Assembly: GCA_013138865.1 (NCBI GenBank)
Contig: WTBY01000058.1
Location: 1-64,000, forward strand
Length of the DNA: 64,000 nt
Direction: 5' to 3'
From: Helicobacteraceae bacterium
GTDB taxonomy: Bacteria; Campylobacterota; Campylobacteria; Campylobacterales; Sulfurimonadaceae
A program made the translations under genes and the position numbers. Below the pieces are notes generated by a model. That model ran no database searches, was not told where the DNA came from, and was given only the letters and a program-made list of their open reading frames with translations. This document shows, piece by piece, positions 53,111 to 62,728 of this stretch. Position 1 is the first letter of the stretch, and each line of letters starts with the position of its first letter.

Positions 53111-54055
53111 TTAAGTAAAAAAGTTATTATCTTTTAGTACGTTGATACCATTCTCAATAGAACGAAGTGAAATATCGAATTTCTCTTTTGTATCTGCATC
53201 TAACTCTAACTCAATAATTTTCTCAACACCATTTGCACCAAGAACAACTGGTACACCAACAGTTACATCTTTATGTCCATACTCACCATCTAACAAGACA
53301 GAAGATGAAACAATAGTTTTAGTATCATTCAAAATAGCTTCAACCATAAATGCGATCGCACGTCCTGGTCCATAATAACCTGATGTTCCAAGATGTTTAA
53401 CTATTTCAGCACCACCATTTTTAGTTCTGTTAATAATCTGTTCCATCTGCTCTTTTGAAACTAATTCAGAAAGAGGAATATCACCAACAGAAATTTTATG
53501 AGGAAGTGGAATCATATTCTCACCATGATCACCAATTACAAGTGAACCAATTTGTCCAGCGTTATAACCTGTAAGTTGTTGAATTTGGTAAGCCATTCGA
53601 GAGCCATCAAGTGCTCCAGCCATACCAACTATTCTATTTCTACTCCAACCAGTTATCTGATGACAAACATAAGTCATAACGTCTAATGGGTTTGAAACAC
53701 AAATAATAATAGCTTCAGGAGAGTTCTCTTTAATATTTGTTACAACTTCTTTCATGATTTTTGCATTAATCATAAGAAGATCTGCTCTAGTCATGTCACC
53801 TTTACGTGGTACACCAGCAGTTATTACAACAACGTCACAATCTTTAATATCGCTAGCACTCTCAGCAGCATTTACAATTGTACCTTGTGGAGCGTAGTAA
53901 GAAGCTTGAGAAATATCAATAGCTTTACCTTTTGCAACACCATCTGCAATGTCAAAAAGAACTATCTCATGACATGTTCCCATCATACTTAGAGTATATG
54001 CAGCAGTTGCACCTACAGCTCCTGCTCCTATTATTCCTACTTTTCTGCCTCTCAT
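53111..54055 (-). CDS. mdh: Malate dehydrogenase
   Basis: 314 residues of the LDH-like MDH group. NAD-binding GIIGAGAVGATAAYTLS, the substrate loop VPRKGDMTRADLL with Arg at the position that selects malate, SNPLDVMTYV, GMAGALDGSRM and the catalytic His in IGDHGENMIPL. In the reductive cycle it turns oxaloacetate into malate. The loop reads RKGDMTR instead of the usual RKPGMTR. A second MDH-like gene sits 2 bp upstream. Confidence 0.9.
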   Translation of the reverse strand: MRGRKVGIIGAGAVGATAAYTLSMMGTCHEIVLFDIADGVAKGKAIDISQASYYAPQGTIVNAAESASDIKDCDVVVITAGVPRKGDMTRADLLMINAKIMKEVVTNIKENSPEAIIICVSNPLDVMTYVCHQITGWSRNRIVGMAGALDGSRMAYQIQQLTGYNAGQIGSLVIGDHGENMIPLPHKISVGDIPLSELVSKEQMEQIINRTKNGGAEIVKHLGTSGYYGPGRAIAFMVEAILNDTKTIVSSSVLLDGEYGHKDVTVGVPVVLGANGVEKIIELELDADTKEKFDISLRSIENGINVLKDNNFFT

Positions 54056-54057
54056 AA

Positions 54058-55017
54058 TTACTTCTTATCTTCAAAAAAGTTATTTTGATCAAGTGAATCA
54101 ACCATCTCTTGAACAGAAGCAACAGAGTTTTTGAATCTAGTTTTTTGAAGAGTTTTTAGTGTCATCTCAATAATTTGCTCAGCACCACCAGCACCGATCA
54201 TCACTGGAACTCCACTTACAATATCGCTGTAACCATATTCACCTTTTAGCATAACCGCACATGAGTGAATCTGTTTTGTATCTCTGAGAATTGCATCAAC
54301 CATAACAGTTGTTGATTTTGCAGGTGCGTAATAAGCTGAACCATCACCTAATAGGTTGACAATTTGAGCTCCACCTTCTCTAGTCTTTTTAACAATCTCA
54401 CCAATTTCTTCAGAATCAAGAAGATCATCGATAGGAACACCAGCAACTGTCGTAAACTTAGGAAGTGGAACCATAGTATCACCATGACCACCCATAACTG
54501 TTGCTCTAATTTGTCCTGCACCATAACCTAGTTTTTCATAAATAAAGTGAGCCATTCTTGCAGAATCTAAAATACCTGCCATTCCTAAAACTCTCTCTCT
54601 AGGGAAACCTGTCTCTTTTAGAACAACATAAGTCATAACATCAAGAGGATTACTTACAACTACTACGATCGAATTTGGTGCATACTCTTTTACTTCACGA
54701 GCATACCCTTTTACAATGTCTGCATTCATACTAAGTAGGTCATCTCTACTCATACCTGGAGTTCTTGGAGCACCTGCTGTAATTACAACAATGTCACTAT
54801 CAGCAATATCTTCAGGTCCATTTGCAGCTTTTACAATCGTATGTTGGCGAGCAGCGTTAGCAGCTTGAGACATATCAAGAGCTTTACCTTGCGCTACTGC
54901 AATATTTCTACCTCTTAAAACTACTTGATGACAAGCACCATTCATTGAGAGAATGAATGCAACTGTTGAGCCAAAATTACCAGTACCAATAACTGTTACT
55001 TTTTTACCTTTACCCAT
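54058..55017 (-). CDS. Second malate/lactate dehydrogenase-family protein
   Basis: 319 residues, clearly homologous to the neighbour but well diverged. TVIGTGNFGSTVAFILS (Gly-rich motif), the loop APRTPGMSRDDLL with canonical PGMSR and the malate-type Arg, SNPLDVMTYVVLK, GMAGILDSARM and the catalytic His in MGGHGDTMVPL. By motif it is the more typical MDH of the two. The tandem may reflect different cofactors (NADH and NADPH) or opposite directions, which cannot be told from sequence. It lies between icd and mdh in the operon. Confidence 0.85.
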   Translation of the reverse strand: MGKGKKVTVIGTGNFGSTVAFILSMNGACHQVVLRGRNIAVAQGKALDMSQAANAARQHTIVKAANGPEDIADSDIVVITAGAPRTPGMSRDDLLSMNADIVKGYAREVKEYAPNSIVVVVSNPLDVMTYVVLKETGFPRERVLGMAGILDSARMAHFIYEKLGYGAGQIRATVMGGHGDTMVPLPKFTTVAGVPIDDLLDSEEIGEIVKKTREGGAQIVNLLGDGSAYYAPAKSTTVMVDAILRDTKQIHSCAVMLKGEYGYSDIVSGVPVMIGAGGAEQIIEMTLKTLQKTRFKNSVASVQEMVDSLDQNNFFEDKK

Positions 55018-55123
55018 ATAGTCTCCTAAACTTAAATATTTAATTTTCTGTTTTTAGCTACCTAATTTAGCTAAAAAGAAAAAACTATTTTATTTTGTGG
55101 GACGACAAGCGCCCACAAAAAAA

Positions 55124-57292
55124 CTAAATACTATCTATAATCTTATTTAGTGTAGCAGATGGACGCATTGCAGCTTCTGCTTTAGCATCGTCTGGCTTGA
55201 AGTAACCACCGATGTCTTGAGCTTTACCTTCAACAGCTAATAACTCAGCGATAATTGTATCTTCATTCTCAGTTAATGCTTTTGCCACTGGAGCAAATTT
55301 AGCAGCTAGTTCAGCATTATCACCTTCAGCAAGTGCTTTAGCCCAGTATTGTGCTAAGAAAAAGTGAGAAGCTTTATTATCTGGCTGACCACATTTTCTA
55401 CCTGGCTCTTTATTGTTAGAAAGGTAACCATCATTAGCAACGTCGAGAGCAGCTGTAAGAGCAGCTAGTTTTGCATCAGAATTTTTGTTACCTATAAAAC
55501 GTAAAGACTCAGCTAATGCTAAGAACTCTCCAAGTGAATCCCAACGTAAGTGACCCTCTTCAATAAATTGATCAACATGTTTAGGAGCAGAACCACCAGC
55601 ACCAGTTTCAAAAAGACCACCACCAGCTAATAAAGGAACGATAGAAAGCATTTTAGCAGATGTTCCAAGCTCTAAAATTGGGTACATATCAGTTAAGTGA
55701 TCACGTAAAACGTTACCAGTAACAGAAATAGTATCTTTACCTTCACGAACACGAGCATTTGAAAATTTCGTTGCATCAGTAACATTCATGATTGGCATCT
55801 GTAAACCTGATGTATCATAGTTTTTAAGGTACTCATTAACTTTTGTAATCATGTTAGCATCGTGAGCACGATTTTCATCTAACCAAAATACTGCTGGATT
55901 ACCTGTAAGACGAGCACGTTCAACTGCAAGTCTAACCCAGTCTTGAATTGGAATATCTTTAACACGAGAAAGTCTCCAGATATCACCTTTTTCAACTGTA
56001 TGACTCATTAATACTTTACCATTTTGTTTAACTTCAACTGTACCAGCTTCAGCTATTTCAAATGTAGTTGGGTGAGAACCATACTCTTCTGCTTTTTGTG
56101 CCATAAGACCAACATTTGCAACGTTACCCATAGTTGTAACATCATACATACCATTAGCAACACAATCATCAACCATAGCTTTGTGAAAAACTGCGTAAGA
56201 TGCATCAGGAATAACACAAACTACATCTTCAGCTTTGTCATCCCAGTTCCACATTTTACAACCAGTTTTAACAGCAGCTGGCATAGAAGCATCAATAATT
56301 ACATCATTAGAAGCGTGTAAGTTAGTAATACCTTTAGATGAGTCAACCATAGCAATACGAGGCTGAGTTGGGTAAACAGCTTCGATCGCAGCTATAATTT
56401 CATCTTTTTGATCAGAGTTTTCTAATTTTTTGTATAAGTCACCAAGACCCATGTTTGAGTTGTAACCTAATTTATCAAATTCACCTTGATACGCAGCAAA
56501 TACATCTTTGAAAAATATTTCAGTTGCATGACCAAACATAATTGGATCAGAAACTTTCATCATTGTAGCTTTAAGGTGTAATGACCATAAAGTATCAGTT
56601 GATTTAGCACTATCAATAGTCTCTTGATAGAAATTTCTAAGAGCAGAAACTGACATAAATGTAGCATCTATAATCTCTTTATCTTTTATATCACTTAACT
56701 CTTTAAGACATTTACCATTTAACTCAATTGTAACATTTGCATTATTATCAAGAATTACTGATTTTTCATTTGAGAAGAAGTCTCCACCGTCCATGTGTAA
56801 AACACGTGATTGAGAGTTGTCACTCATTGCACTTAATCTATGAGGATTATTTTGAGCAAACTTTTTAACAGCAGCTGCAGCACGACGATCAGAGTTACCT
56901 TCACGAAGAACAGGATTAACAGCTGAACCTAAACAAGTAGAATATTTAGCTTGAATCTCTTTTTGGGCATCATTAGCAGGAGCTTCAGGATAGTTAGGAA
57001 TATCAAAACCACCAGTTTGAAGTTCTGTAATACAATCAATAAGTTGACCAACTGATGCAGAAACATTTGGAAGTTTAATGATGTTTCCATCAGCTTCTAA
57101 AACAACTTCACCTAATTTTGATAACTCATCTGTTGCTTTTCCCATAGAAGAAAGAACTCTATTTGCAAGTGAAATATCACTTACAACCACTTCTACACCT
57201 GCAGCTTTAGTAAAAGCGTTTACGATAGGTAATAACGAATAAGTTGCCAAAGCCGGAGCTTCATCAATTTTTGACCAAATAATTTTCGACAT
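55124..57292 (-). CDS. icd: NADP-dependent isocitrate dehydrogenase, monomeric type
   Basis: 722 residues, the size of the monomeric (about 80 kDa) enzyme. It starts [20 protein letters not shown] and holds the family segments [66 protein letters not shown] and [16 protein letters not shown]. It catalyses carboxylation of 2-oxoglutarate to isocitrate in the reductive cycle or the reverse. It is the first gene of the rTCA operon: promoter and a dyad are upstream, mdh-like follows after about 106 bp. AAGGA lies 8 bp before the ATG. Confidence 0.96.
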   Translation of the reverse strand: MSKIIWSKIDEAPALATYSLLPIVNAFTKAAGVEVVVSDISLANRVLSSMGKATDELSKLGEVVLEADGNIIKLPNVSASVGQLIDCITELQTGGFDIPNYPEAPANDAQKEIQAKYSTCLGSAVNPVLREGNSDRRAAAAVKKFAQNNPHRLSAMSDNSQSRVLHMDGGDFFSNEKSVILDNNANVTIELNGKCLKELSDIKDKEIIDATFMSVSALRNFYQETIDSAKSTDTLWSLHLKATMMKVSDPIMFGHATEIFFKDVFAAYQGEFDKLGYNSNMGLGDLYKKLENSDQKDEIIAAIEAVYPTQPRIAMVDSSKGITNLHASNDVIIDASMPAAVKTGCKMWNWDDKAEDVVCVIPDASYAVFHKAMVDDCVANGMYDVTTMGNVANVGLMAQKAEEYGSHPTTFEIAEAGTVEVKQNGKVLMSHTVEKGDIWRLSRVKDIPIQDWVRLAVERARLTGNPAVFWLDENRAHDANMITKVNEYLKNYDTSGLQMPIMNVTDATKFSNARVREGKDTISVTGNVLRDHLTDMYPILELGTSAKMLSIVPLLAGGGLFETGAGGSAPKHVDQFIEEGHLRWDSLGEFLALAESLRFIGNKNSDAKLAALTAALDVANDGYLSNNKEPGRKCGQPDNKASHFFLAQYWAKALAEGDNAELAAKFAPVAKALTENEDTIIAELLAVEGKAQDIGGYFKPDDAKAEAAMRPSATLNKIIDSI

Positions 57293-57307
57293 TTTTTTTC
57301 CTTGAGT

Positions 57308-57328
57308 GTTCTACGAAATATATAGAAC
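57308..57328. promoter_or_regulatory. GTTCTA-N9-TAGAAC dyad at the icd operon start
   Basis: A 6-bp perfect inverted repeat with a 9-bp spacer. A TAAAAT -10 (minus strand, 57339-57334) would start transcription at about 57327, so the dyad covers the first bases of the message. Possible operator or 5' stem of the leader of the rTCA operon. Confidence 0.4.
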
Positions 57329-57416
57329 TTAGTATTTTATGAGAGCAAGAATAACATGATGTTTTAAAAAAAATGTTTATTGTCGATAAGGAATGTGTTA
57401 AAATTATAACAACGTG

Positions 57417-58355
57417 TCATTTAGTAGCATTCTTTATGTTACGTAGATGTGTAGAATAGTAACGTGTAAAGTCGTGTGTTCCATTTTTTGATTTCATAAA
57501 ATATAGATAATTTGTAGTAGCTGGAAAAATTGCTGCTTTTATAGCTTCAAGGCTTACATTGCAGACAGGTAGGTGTGGAACACCTTTGTACTTATATGTA
57601 TTATATTTACTTTTATCATTACGAATTCTATAAGGTGTTACTTTTTGATGTGAATATTTTCCATAATTCAGTGTACCATCCATTTGAAGTTTCATACCCT
57701 TCTTAATTCTGTTGTAAATCACCGAACTTACTAGTGCCATCTCCTCATTTGAAGCAGCTTCTTTTTGAATTACAGAGGCAATTGTTACAAATTGAAACCA
57801 TTTGTCTATATTGAAGGTTCCAAAAATCTTTTGTGACCACTTCTTCATTTTGCGTAGTGACTGAGAAAGTAAGATTCGTACAGCTTGTTTTTCAGTAATA
57901 CCTATTGGTAAACTATAGGTGTTTGGTACAATGGCACCTTCTAATATAGGAGTGTACTTTATATAATATTTCTGAAGTAGTTTCCTATTTAAACTATATT
58001 TAGATGCTAACTCATTTAAAAATATTGTTGTTGTTTCACCTGGAACTAATGTAATATTTTGCATAGGTGCTTTAGCAGTTGTAAGTTTATATAAAAAATC
58101 TCCTCGGCTTAAATTTGTCTCTGCTATTGCGATCCAACCACTTTGTGGTTGACCAATAAAACGTAAAAGAAAAGAGTCTAATTTAGTTACTCTAAACTTC
58201 CTTTTTTCTAAATATGTTACAATCTTATTTATAGAGCCCTTTGGTATATAAAGTGCTTTAGGTGAGTAAACTTTTTGATTTAGGTAGTAGATGAGCGACA
58301 ATACAATTAGAAGTATTATACTGAAGACCCATTTTATTATTGTTTTTTTATTCAT
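57417..58355 (-). CDS. mltG: Endolytic peptidoglycan transglycosylase MltG
   Basis: 312 residues: N-terminal membrane helix (about 9-25), LysM-like region, and the YceG/MltG catalytic domain with the key Glu in SVIQKEAASNEEMALVSSVIYNR near 195, LQMDGTLNYG, and HLPVCNVSLEAIKAAIFPA. It cuts nascent glycan strands to set their length. The first 65 bp overlap, head to head, the start of the AsmA-like gene on the other strand; both N-terminal helices are encoded there. No good ribosome site precedes the ATG at 58355. Confidence 0.92.
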   Translation of the reverse strand: MNKKTIIKWVFSIILLIVLSLIYYLNQKVYSPKALYIPKGSINKIVTYLEKRKFRVTKLDSFLLRFIGQPQSGWIAIAETNLSRGDFLYKLTTAKAPMQNITLVPGETTTIFLNELASKYSLNRKLLQKYYIKYTPILEGAIVPNTYSLPIGITEKQAVRILLSQSLRKMKKWSQKIFGTFNIDKWFQFVTIASVIQKEAASNEEMALVSSVIYNRIKKGMKLQMDGTLNYGKYSHQKVTPYRIRNDKSKYNTYKYKGVPHLPVCNVSLEAIKAAIFPATTNYLYFMKSKNGTHDFTRYYSTHLRNIKNATK

Positions 58356-61300
58356 ATTGGTTGCTGTTATTTTCTCTTATATCTATTTTGCTATCAAATG
58401 TGGTATCTCTTTTGATCGTTTAACACTGCCAAATTTTAAAGCTGAGAAATTATACATAAAGTTTGATAACAAACTAATTTTAAGTGCTAAAACTATTCAT
58501 ATAAACTCTTCACACAAAAAAAATGTTACGAATAAAAAAGTAGAACTTTTAAATTCTCACGAGCTTTTCAATATAGTAGATGCATTTTACAACCATATAG
58601 AAAAGATAGATATTTTAAAACTAACTATGAATAATAGTAACATAGAAGAGATAACATATTCAAACTCACAACAGCTCTCACTTCTTATAGATACACAAAA
58701 ATTAAAAATTGCTCTAAATAGAGTTGATGACTCATTTACTATTATTTCTAATAATTTATATTTTAAAAAGAGAGCGTTTTCACTTAAATTGAAAAGTGTT
58801 ATAAGTAAAGATAGCAGTTATTTAACACTAAATGTTAAAAATAAAAAGATAGCTTTGAATACAACGCTATTTGGTAAATTAAATGAAAATATAGAGTTTA
58901 AAATACGAGCCAAAACTGATGTAACTAATATATCTCCGATCGTAGATCTATTTGGATTAGATTCTGATCTTCGTAATTGGGTGGATAAATATGGAGTTTA
59001 TGAGAGAGCTGAACTTAAATTGATTTATGCAAAAGCACCTGTTAATAATTTTACTAAACTTTTTGATTCACTCTATATAGTTGGAATTGCAAAGGGAGTT
59101 GCTTACACTTTTCAAGAAGGATTTGAACCAATTTATGCAGATAATGTAAAAATTTTATTTAAAGATAAAACTCTCTCATTTTATCCAGATGCTAATGCTA
59201 CATTTTATGGACAAATAATAGCTGATAGTGATATAAGTATTAAGTTTGAGGAGCCGCTATTCTCACTTCTTGTTAAATTCAATACCTATGTAAAATTAGA
59301 TAATCATATACAAGATCTTATAGAGAGTTATGATGTTGAGCTTCCAATTAAAGATACTAAAGGTATACAAGGAGAGGTACAGTTTAATTTAGACCTAATT
59401 TTTGACACTCTTGATGTTGAACTACTTTGTAATGTGGATCTGAATGAAAGTATTGTAGATATTGCTGACTCTAAGTTTGACTTGCACGCTGGTAATGTAC
59501 TTATAACAACTAAAGATATTTCAATTAATAAACTCATAGTTGCAGATGGACAAAATTACGTCACTTTAACTAATGGTCTAATTGACTTTGTAAAAGAAGA
59601 AGGTAGTTTAAAGATTGACGTTACAAGTTCAAAGCTTCCACTATCTCAAAGTGAGCATGTTACTCTATTAAATAGTGATGAGCTAAAACTATCTATAAAG
59701 TATGATATATTTAAAAAAAATCAAACATTAGAAGTGACGCCTAGTAAATGGAAGGTCTTCAATGAAGAGTTATATATTAAACCATTTATACTACACTCAA
59801 ATACTAAAAATTCTAACGATTTTGCTTTAAGTGAGTTAAAGTTACCTCCAACTGAGTTTTTTATAAACAATACTATATCAGGCAAAGTTAATGGTGACAT
59901 ATCTATTGGTAAAAATATACTTGATTTTAAAGTTGATATAGATAAATTCACGTACAAAACTATCACTTTAAAAGATGATTCTCTAAAGCTTAACATACTT
60001 AATAATAATACCACTCTTACAATATCTAATAAGAAAAAATCAAACTGGAATATTAATGAGTTTAATATTACACTAGATCCAATACATATAAATAAAAATG
60101 AAGAGTATGTAAATTTAGAAACTACACATGTAGATATAGAAGCTTTATTTCACAGTGATTTGAGTGCTAAATATTCTTTAGAATATGATATATATGATCT
60201 AAGTTTTAAAAACAGTGCTAGTAACAGTAACGATCTATCCTTTAAAAACCTTAAGAGTGAAGAGTTAAATGTTACACTAACCACTAACTTTCATCAAACA
60301 TTTTTATACATACAAAGCTTAGCACTTGCTGGCTGTCTATTTAATGATAGATATGAAGTACATCTACATGATCTAAACAAAAGTATGCACCTTGTCCCAT
60401 TTTTTAAAGAGTATCACTTAGATCATGGAAGTGCTGTTGTGAGTTCTTTATATGATATAGATGCAATTACATTTGATATTGATTTAGAATACCCATATAA
60501 CTTACTAGTAAAAAATAATAAAAGCTTTAACAATTACTCTATTACTGCTGCTAAAATAAAAGATCAATATTTTTTCTCTATTGAAGATAGTATATATGCT
60601 GAATATAAAAATGATTTAACTATTAACTCAAAAGATATTGGCTTTAACCTTATTGAGTTAAATAAAATCATTAGTGATCTAAATAGTACTTCTAATAGTA
60701 ATACCACACTTGAATTTAATATAGACTCTAAAAGTAGTATATTGCAAATTAATGATGAGCGATCCATTCTATTTGATGAGTTAAATATTTACAGTAATAA
60801 AGATATGATTGATCTAAATTTAACATATCATAACTCTAAAGCGAATATGCAAATAGATGGTGAGAAATTTGAATTAGTAGGTGAAGATTTTGATGACTCT
60901 TTTATGAATGCACTCTCTAGTTTAGCTGATTTTCACAAAGGCAAAATGAATTTTGGATTATATGGTAGTTTTAGTGACTATGATGGTTATATTAATGTTG
61001 ATGAAACTACATTGAAAAATTATGTAGGCTTAAATAACTTACTTGCTTTTATAAATACTATTCCTTCATTACTTACATTTTCTGTTCCTGAGTATAATTC
61101 TAAGGGACTTGACGCTAAAAGAATTGATGTTACTTTTGAAGCTAAGAATGGAGAAGTTCGTATGAACACACTCTATTTAGACTCAGAGGAGTTAAATATT
61201 TTAGGTGAAGGAAGGCTAAATTATAGAAAAGATGATATAGATATTTTAATAGAGCTAAAGACTGATGTTGGAAGTAGTTTAAATAAAATACCTCTTATTG

Positions 61301-61539
61301 GTTATGTAATATTAGGAGATAATAACTCTACGGTCTCTACGATCGTTAATATAGATGGGAATCTAAGTGATCCAACAGTTACAACAAACCTTACAAAAGA
61401 TCTTATAACTGCTCCTTTAAATATTTTAGGAAGAATACTTCTTCTTCCTTTTAAAATTCTAGGTTTAAGTGCTGACTCTAATAGTACTCACTTGGAGAAT
61501 AACTTTGAAGATAGTCCTATTCCTACTACTCATTTCTAA
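58291..61539 (+). CDS. Large AsmA-like (DUF3971/YhdP type) protein
   Basis: 1,082 residues with one N-terminal membrane helix (about 15-34), then a long beta-rich periplasmic region made of repeated strands, ending in an AsmA-like C-terminal domain (VGLNNLLAFINTIPSLLTFS, LDAKRIDVTFEAKNGEVRM, GEGRLNYRKDDIDILIELKT) and a TAPLNILGRILLLPFKILGL tail. Proteins of this kind (YhdP, TamB, AsmA) bridge inner and outer membrane and are thought to carry phospholipids. The start at 58291 is inside mltG on the other strand; later starts would lose the membrane helix. The 3' end overlaps the next gene by 14 bp on the opposite strand. Confidence 0.82.
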   Translation: MSDNTIRSIILKTHFIIVFLFILVAVIFSYIYFAIKCGISFDRLTLPNFKAEKLYIKFDNKLILSAKTIHINSSHKKNVTNKKVELLNSHELFNIVDAFYNHIEKIDILKLTMNNSNIEEITYSNSQQLSLLIDTQKLKIALNRVDDSFTIISNNLYFKKRAFSLKLKSVISKDSSYLTLNVKNKKIALNTTLFGKLNENIEFKIRAKTDVTNISPIVDLFGLDSDLRNWVDKYGVYERAELKLIYAKAPVNNFTKLFDSLYIVGIAKGVAYTFQEGFEPIYADNVKILFKDKTLSFYPDANATFYGQIIADSDISIKFEEPLFSLLVKFNTYVKLDNHIQDLIESYDVELPIKDTKGIQGEVQFNLDLIFDTLDVELLCNVDLNESIVDIADSKFDLHAGNVLITTKDISINKLIVADGQNYVTLTNGLIDFVKEEGSLKIDVTSSKLPLSQSEHVTLLNSDELKLSIKYDIFKKNQTLEVTPSKWKVFNEELYIKPFILHSNTKNSNDFALSELKLPPTEFFINNTISGKVNGDISIGKNILDFKVDIDKFTYKTITLKDDSLKLNILNNNTTLTISNKKKSNWNINEFNITLDPIHINKNEEYVNLETTHVDIEALFHSDLSAKYSLEYDIYDLSFKNSASNSNDLSFKNLKSEELNVTLTTNFHQTFLYIQSLALAGCLFNDRYEVHLHDLNKSMHLVPFFKEYHLDHGSAVVSSLYDIDAITFDIDLEYPYNLLVKNNKSFNNYSITAAKIKDQYFFSIEDSIYAEYKNDLTINSKDIGFNLIELNKIISDLNSTSNSNTTLEFNIDSKSSILQINDERSILFDELNIYSNKDMIDLNLTYHNSKANMQIDGEKFELVGEDFDDSFMNALSSLADFHKGKMNFGLYGSFSDYDGYINVDETTLKNYVGLNNLLAFINTIPSLLTFSVPEYNSKGLDAKRIDVTFEAKNGEVRMNTLYLDSEELNILGEGRLNYRKDDIDILIELKTDVGSSLNKIPLIGYVILGDNNSTVSTIVNIDGNLSDPTVTTNLTKDLITAPLNILGRILLLPFKILGLSADSNSTHLENNFEDSPIPTTHF

Positions 61540-62728
61540 GAACAGTTAAAATATCAACCTCACTAGCTTTTTTAGCAGGGTAATAAGCAGAAGCTACAAC
61601 GATTACAAATGCACCTATAATAATAGAGAAAAAGTCAACCATACTTAGCTCTAATGGTAAAGTAGAAGTTGGATAAACATCTACAGGAAGTGAAACTATA
61701 TCAAAAGTTGATAGGATCCATAAGCCACTTAGACCTAATGTAGTTCCAGCTATAATACCACTAATTCCGATTACAATACCTAAATATAAAAATACTTTTT
61801 TGATCTCTAACTTAGAAGCACCAAGTGAAAGTAAAAGGGCTATTTCACTTCTTCTATTCATAACTGTCATCAAAAGTGATGAGATAATATTTATAGATGC
61901 TATTAAAATAATTAACATTAAAACTATAAAAAGAGATTTTTTTTCTAGCTCTAAAGCGGCAAAAAAGTTCATATTATCTTCCCACCAGCCTTTAACTAAG
62001 ACTGATTGTGGAAGAGTTTTTTGAATACGCTCTAGATCTTTATGTGGATTACTGCTAAAAATATGAATACCATCATATTGATGTGATGGTATGCGTAAAA
62101 CTTTTTGTAAAGACTCTAGTGTTGTATAGTTATATGCTTTGTCATAAGCAGAAAGTCCTGAATCAAATACACCTTTAACTTTGAAGCGTTTTAGTTTTGG
62201 TGTTGAGACTAAGCCACCTGGTTCCATCTGAGTGAAAATATAAGTTAGACGTTTATCTAACTCTAAATTAAATTCATCATATAGTGTCTTGCCAATCATA
62301 ACATCAAACTTCTCTAGCTTAGTTTTGTCCACAGCTCTTGCTAAGATCTCATTAACCTCTATTTCATCTTTAAAATTAACACCAAACAGGTAACCGCCCT
62401 CTAGCTTTGAGCCATATCTTGATATGACAGCAGAACTAACATATGGACTAAATTTAAGCTCTGGAAAGTCAGCACGTAGATCTTCTAGTAAGTTCTCATG
62501 AACACTTCCATAATATTTTGGCATAACCGTAAGTGGATAATTCATAATAGTTAGCTTTTTTTTGAACTCTTTATCGAAACCATTCATAAGTGACATAGCA
62601 ATAATTAAAACCATAACACCAAGAGAAATACCTAAAAAAGCAAGTAAGGCAGAGAGAAATATGAAAGGTTGGTCATTATCAAAGCGTAAAAAACGCTTTA
62701 ATAAATAAGGAACTATAGTTTTACTCAA
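61526..62728 (-). CDS. LolC/LolE-type ABC permease (FtsX-like)
   Basis: 400 residues: membrane helix (about 20-45, SALLAFLGISLGVMVLIIAMSLMNGFDKEF), a periplasmic MacB-like core (50-255), then three helices of the FtsX domain (ALELEKKSLFIVLMLIILIASINIISSLLMTV and following) ending in PAKKASEVDILTVLRNE. It matches the lipoprotein-releasing permeases. A single LolF-like permease serves as a homodimer in many epsilonproteobacteria, with the ATPase LolD encoded elsewhere. Its start overlaps the secA stop by 4 bp. Confidence 0.86.
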   Translation of the reverse strand: MSKTIVPYLLKRFLRFDNDQPFIFLSALLAFLGISLGVMVLIIAMSLMNGFDKEFKKKLTIMNYPLTVMPKYYGSVHENLLEDLRADFPELKFSPYVSSAVISRYGSKLEGGYLFGVNFKDEIEVNEILARAVDKTKLEKFDVMIGKTLYDEFNLELDKRLTYIFTQMEPGGLVSTPKLKRFKVKGVFDSGLSAYDKAYNYTTLESLQKVLRIPSHQYDGIHIFSSNPHKDLERIQKTLPQSVLVKGWWEDNMNFFAALELEKKSLFIVLMLIILIASINIISSLLMTVMNRRSEIALLLSLGASKLEIKKVFLYLGIVIGISGIIAGTTLGLSGLWILSTFDIVSLPVDVYPTSTLPLELSMVDFFSIIIGAFVIVVASAYYPAKKASEVDILTVLRNE

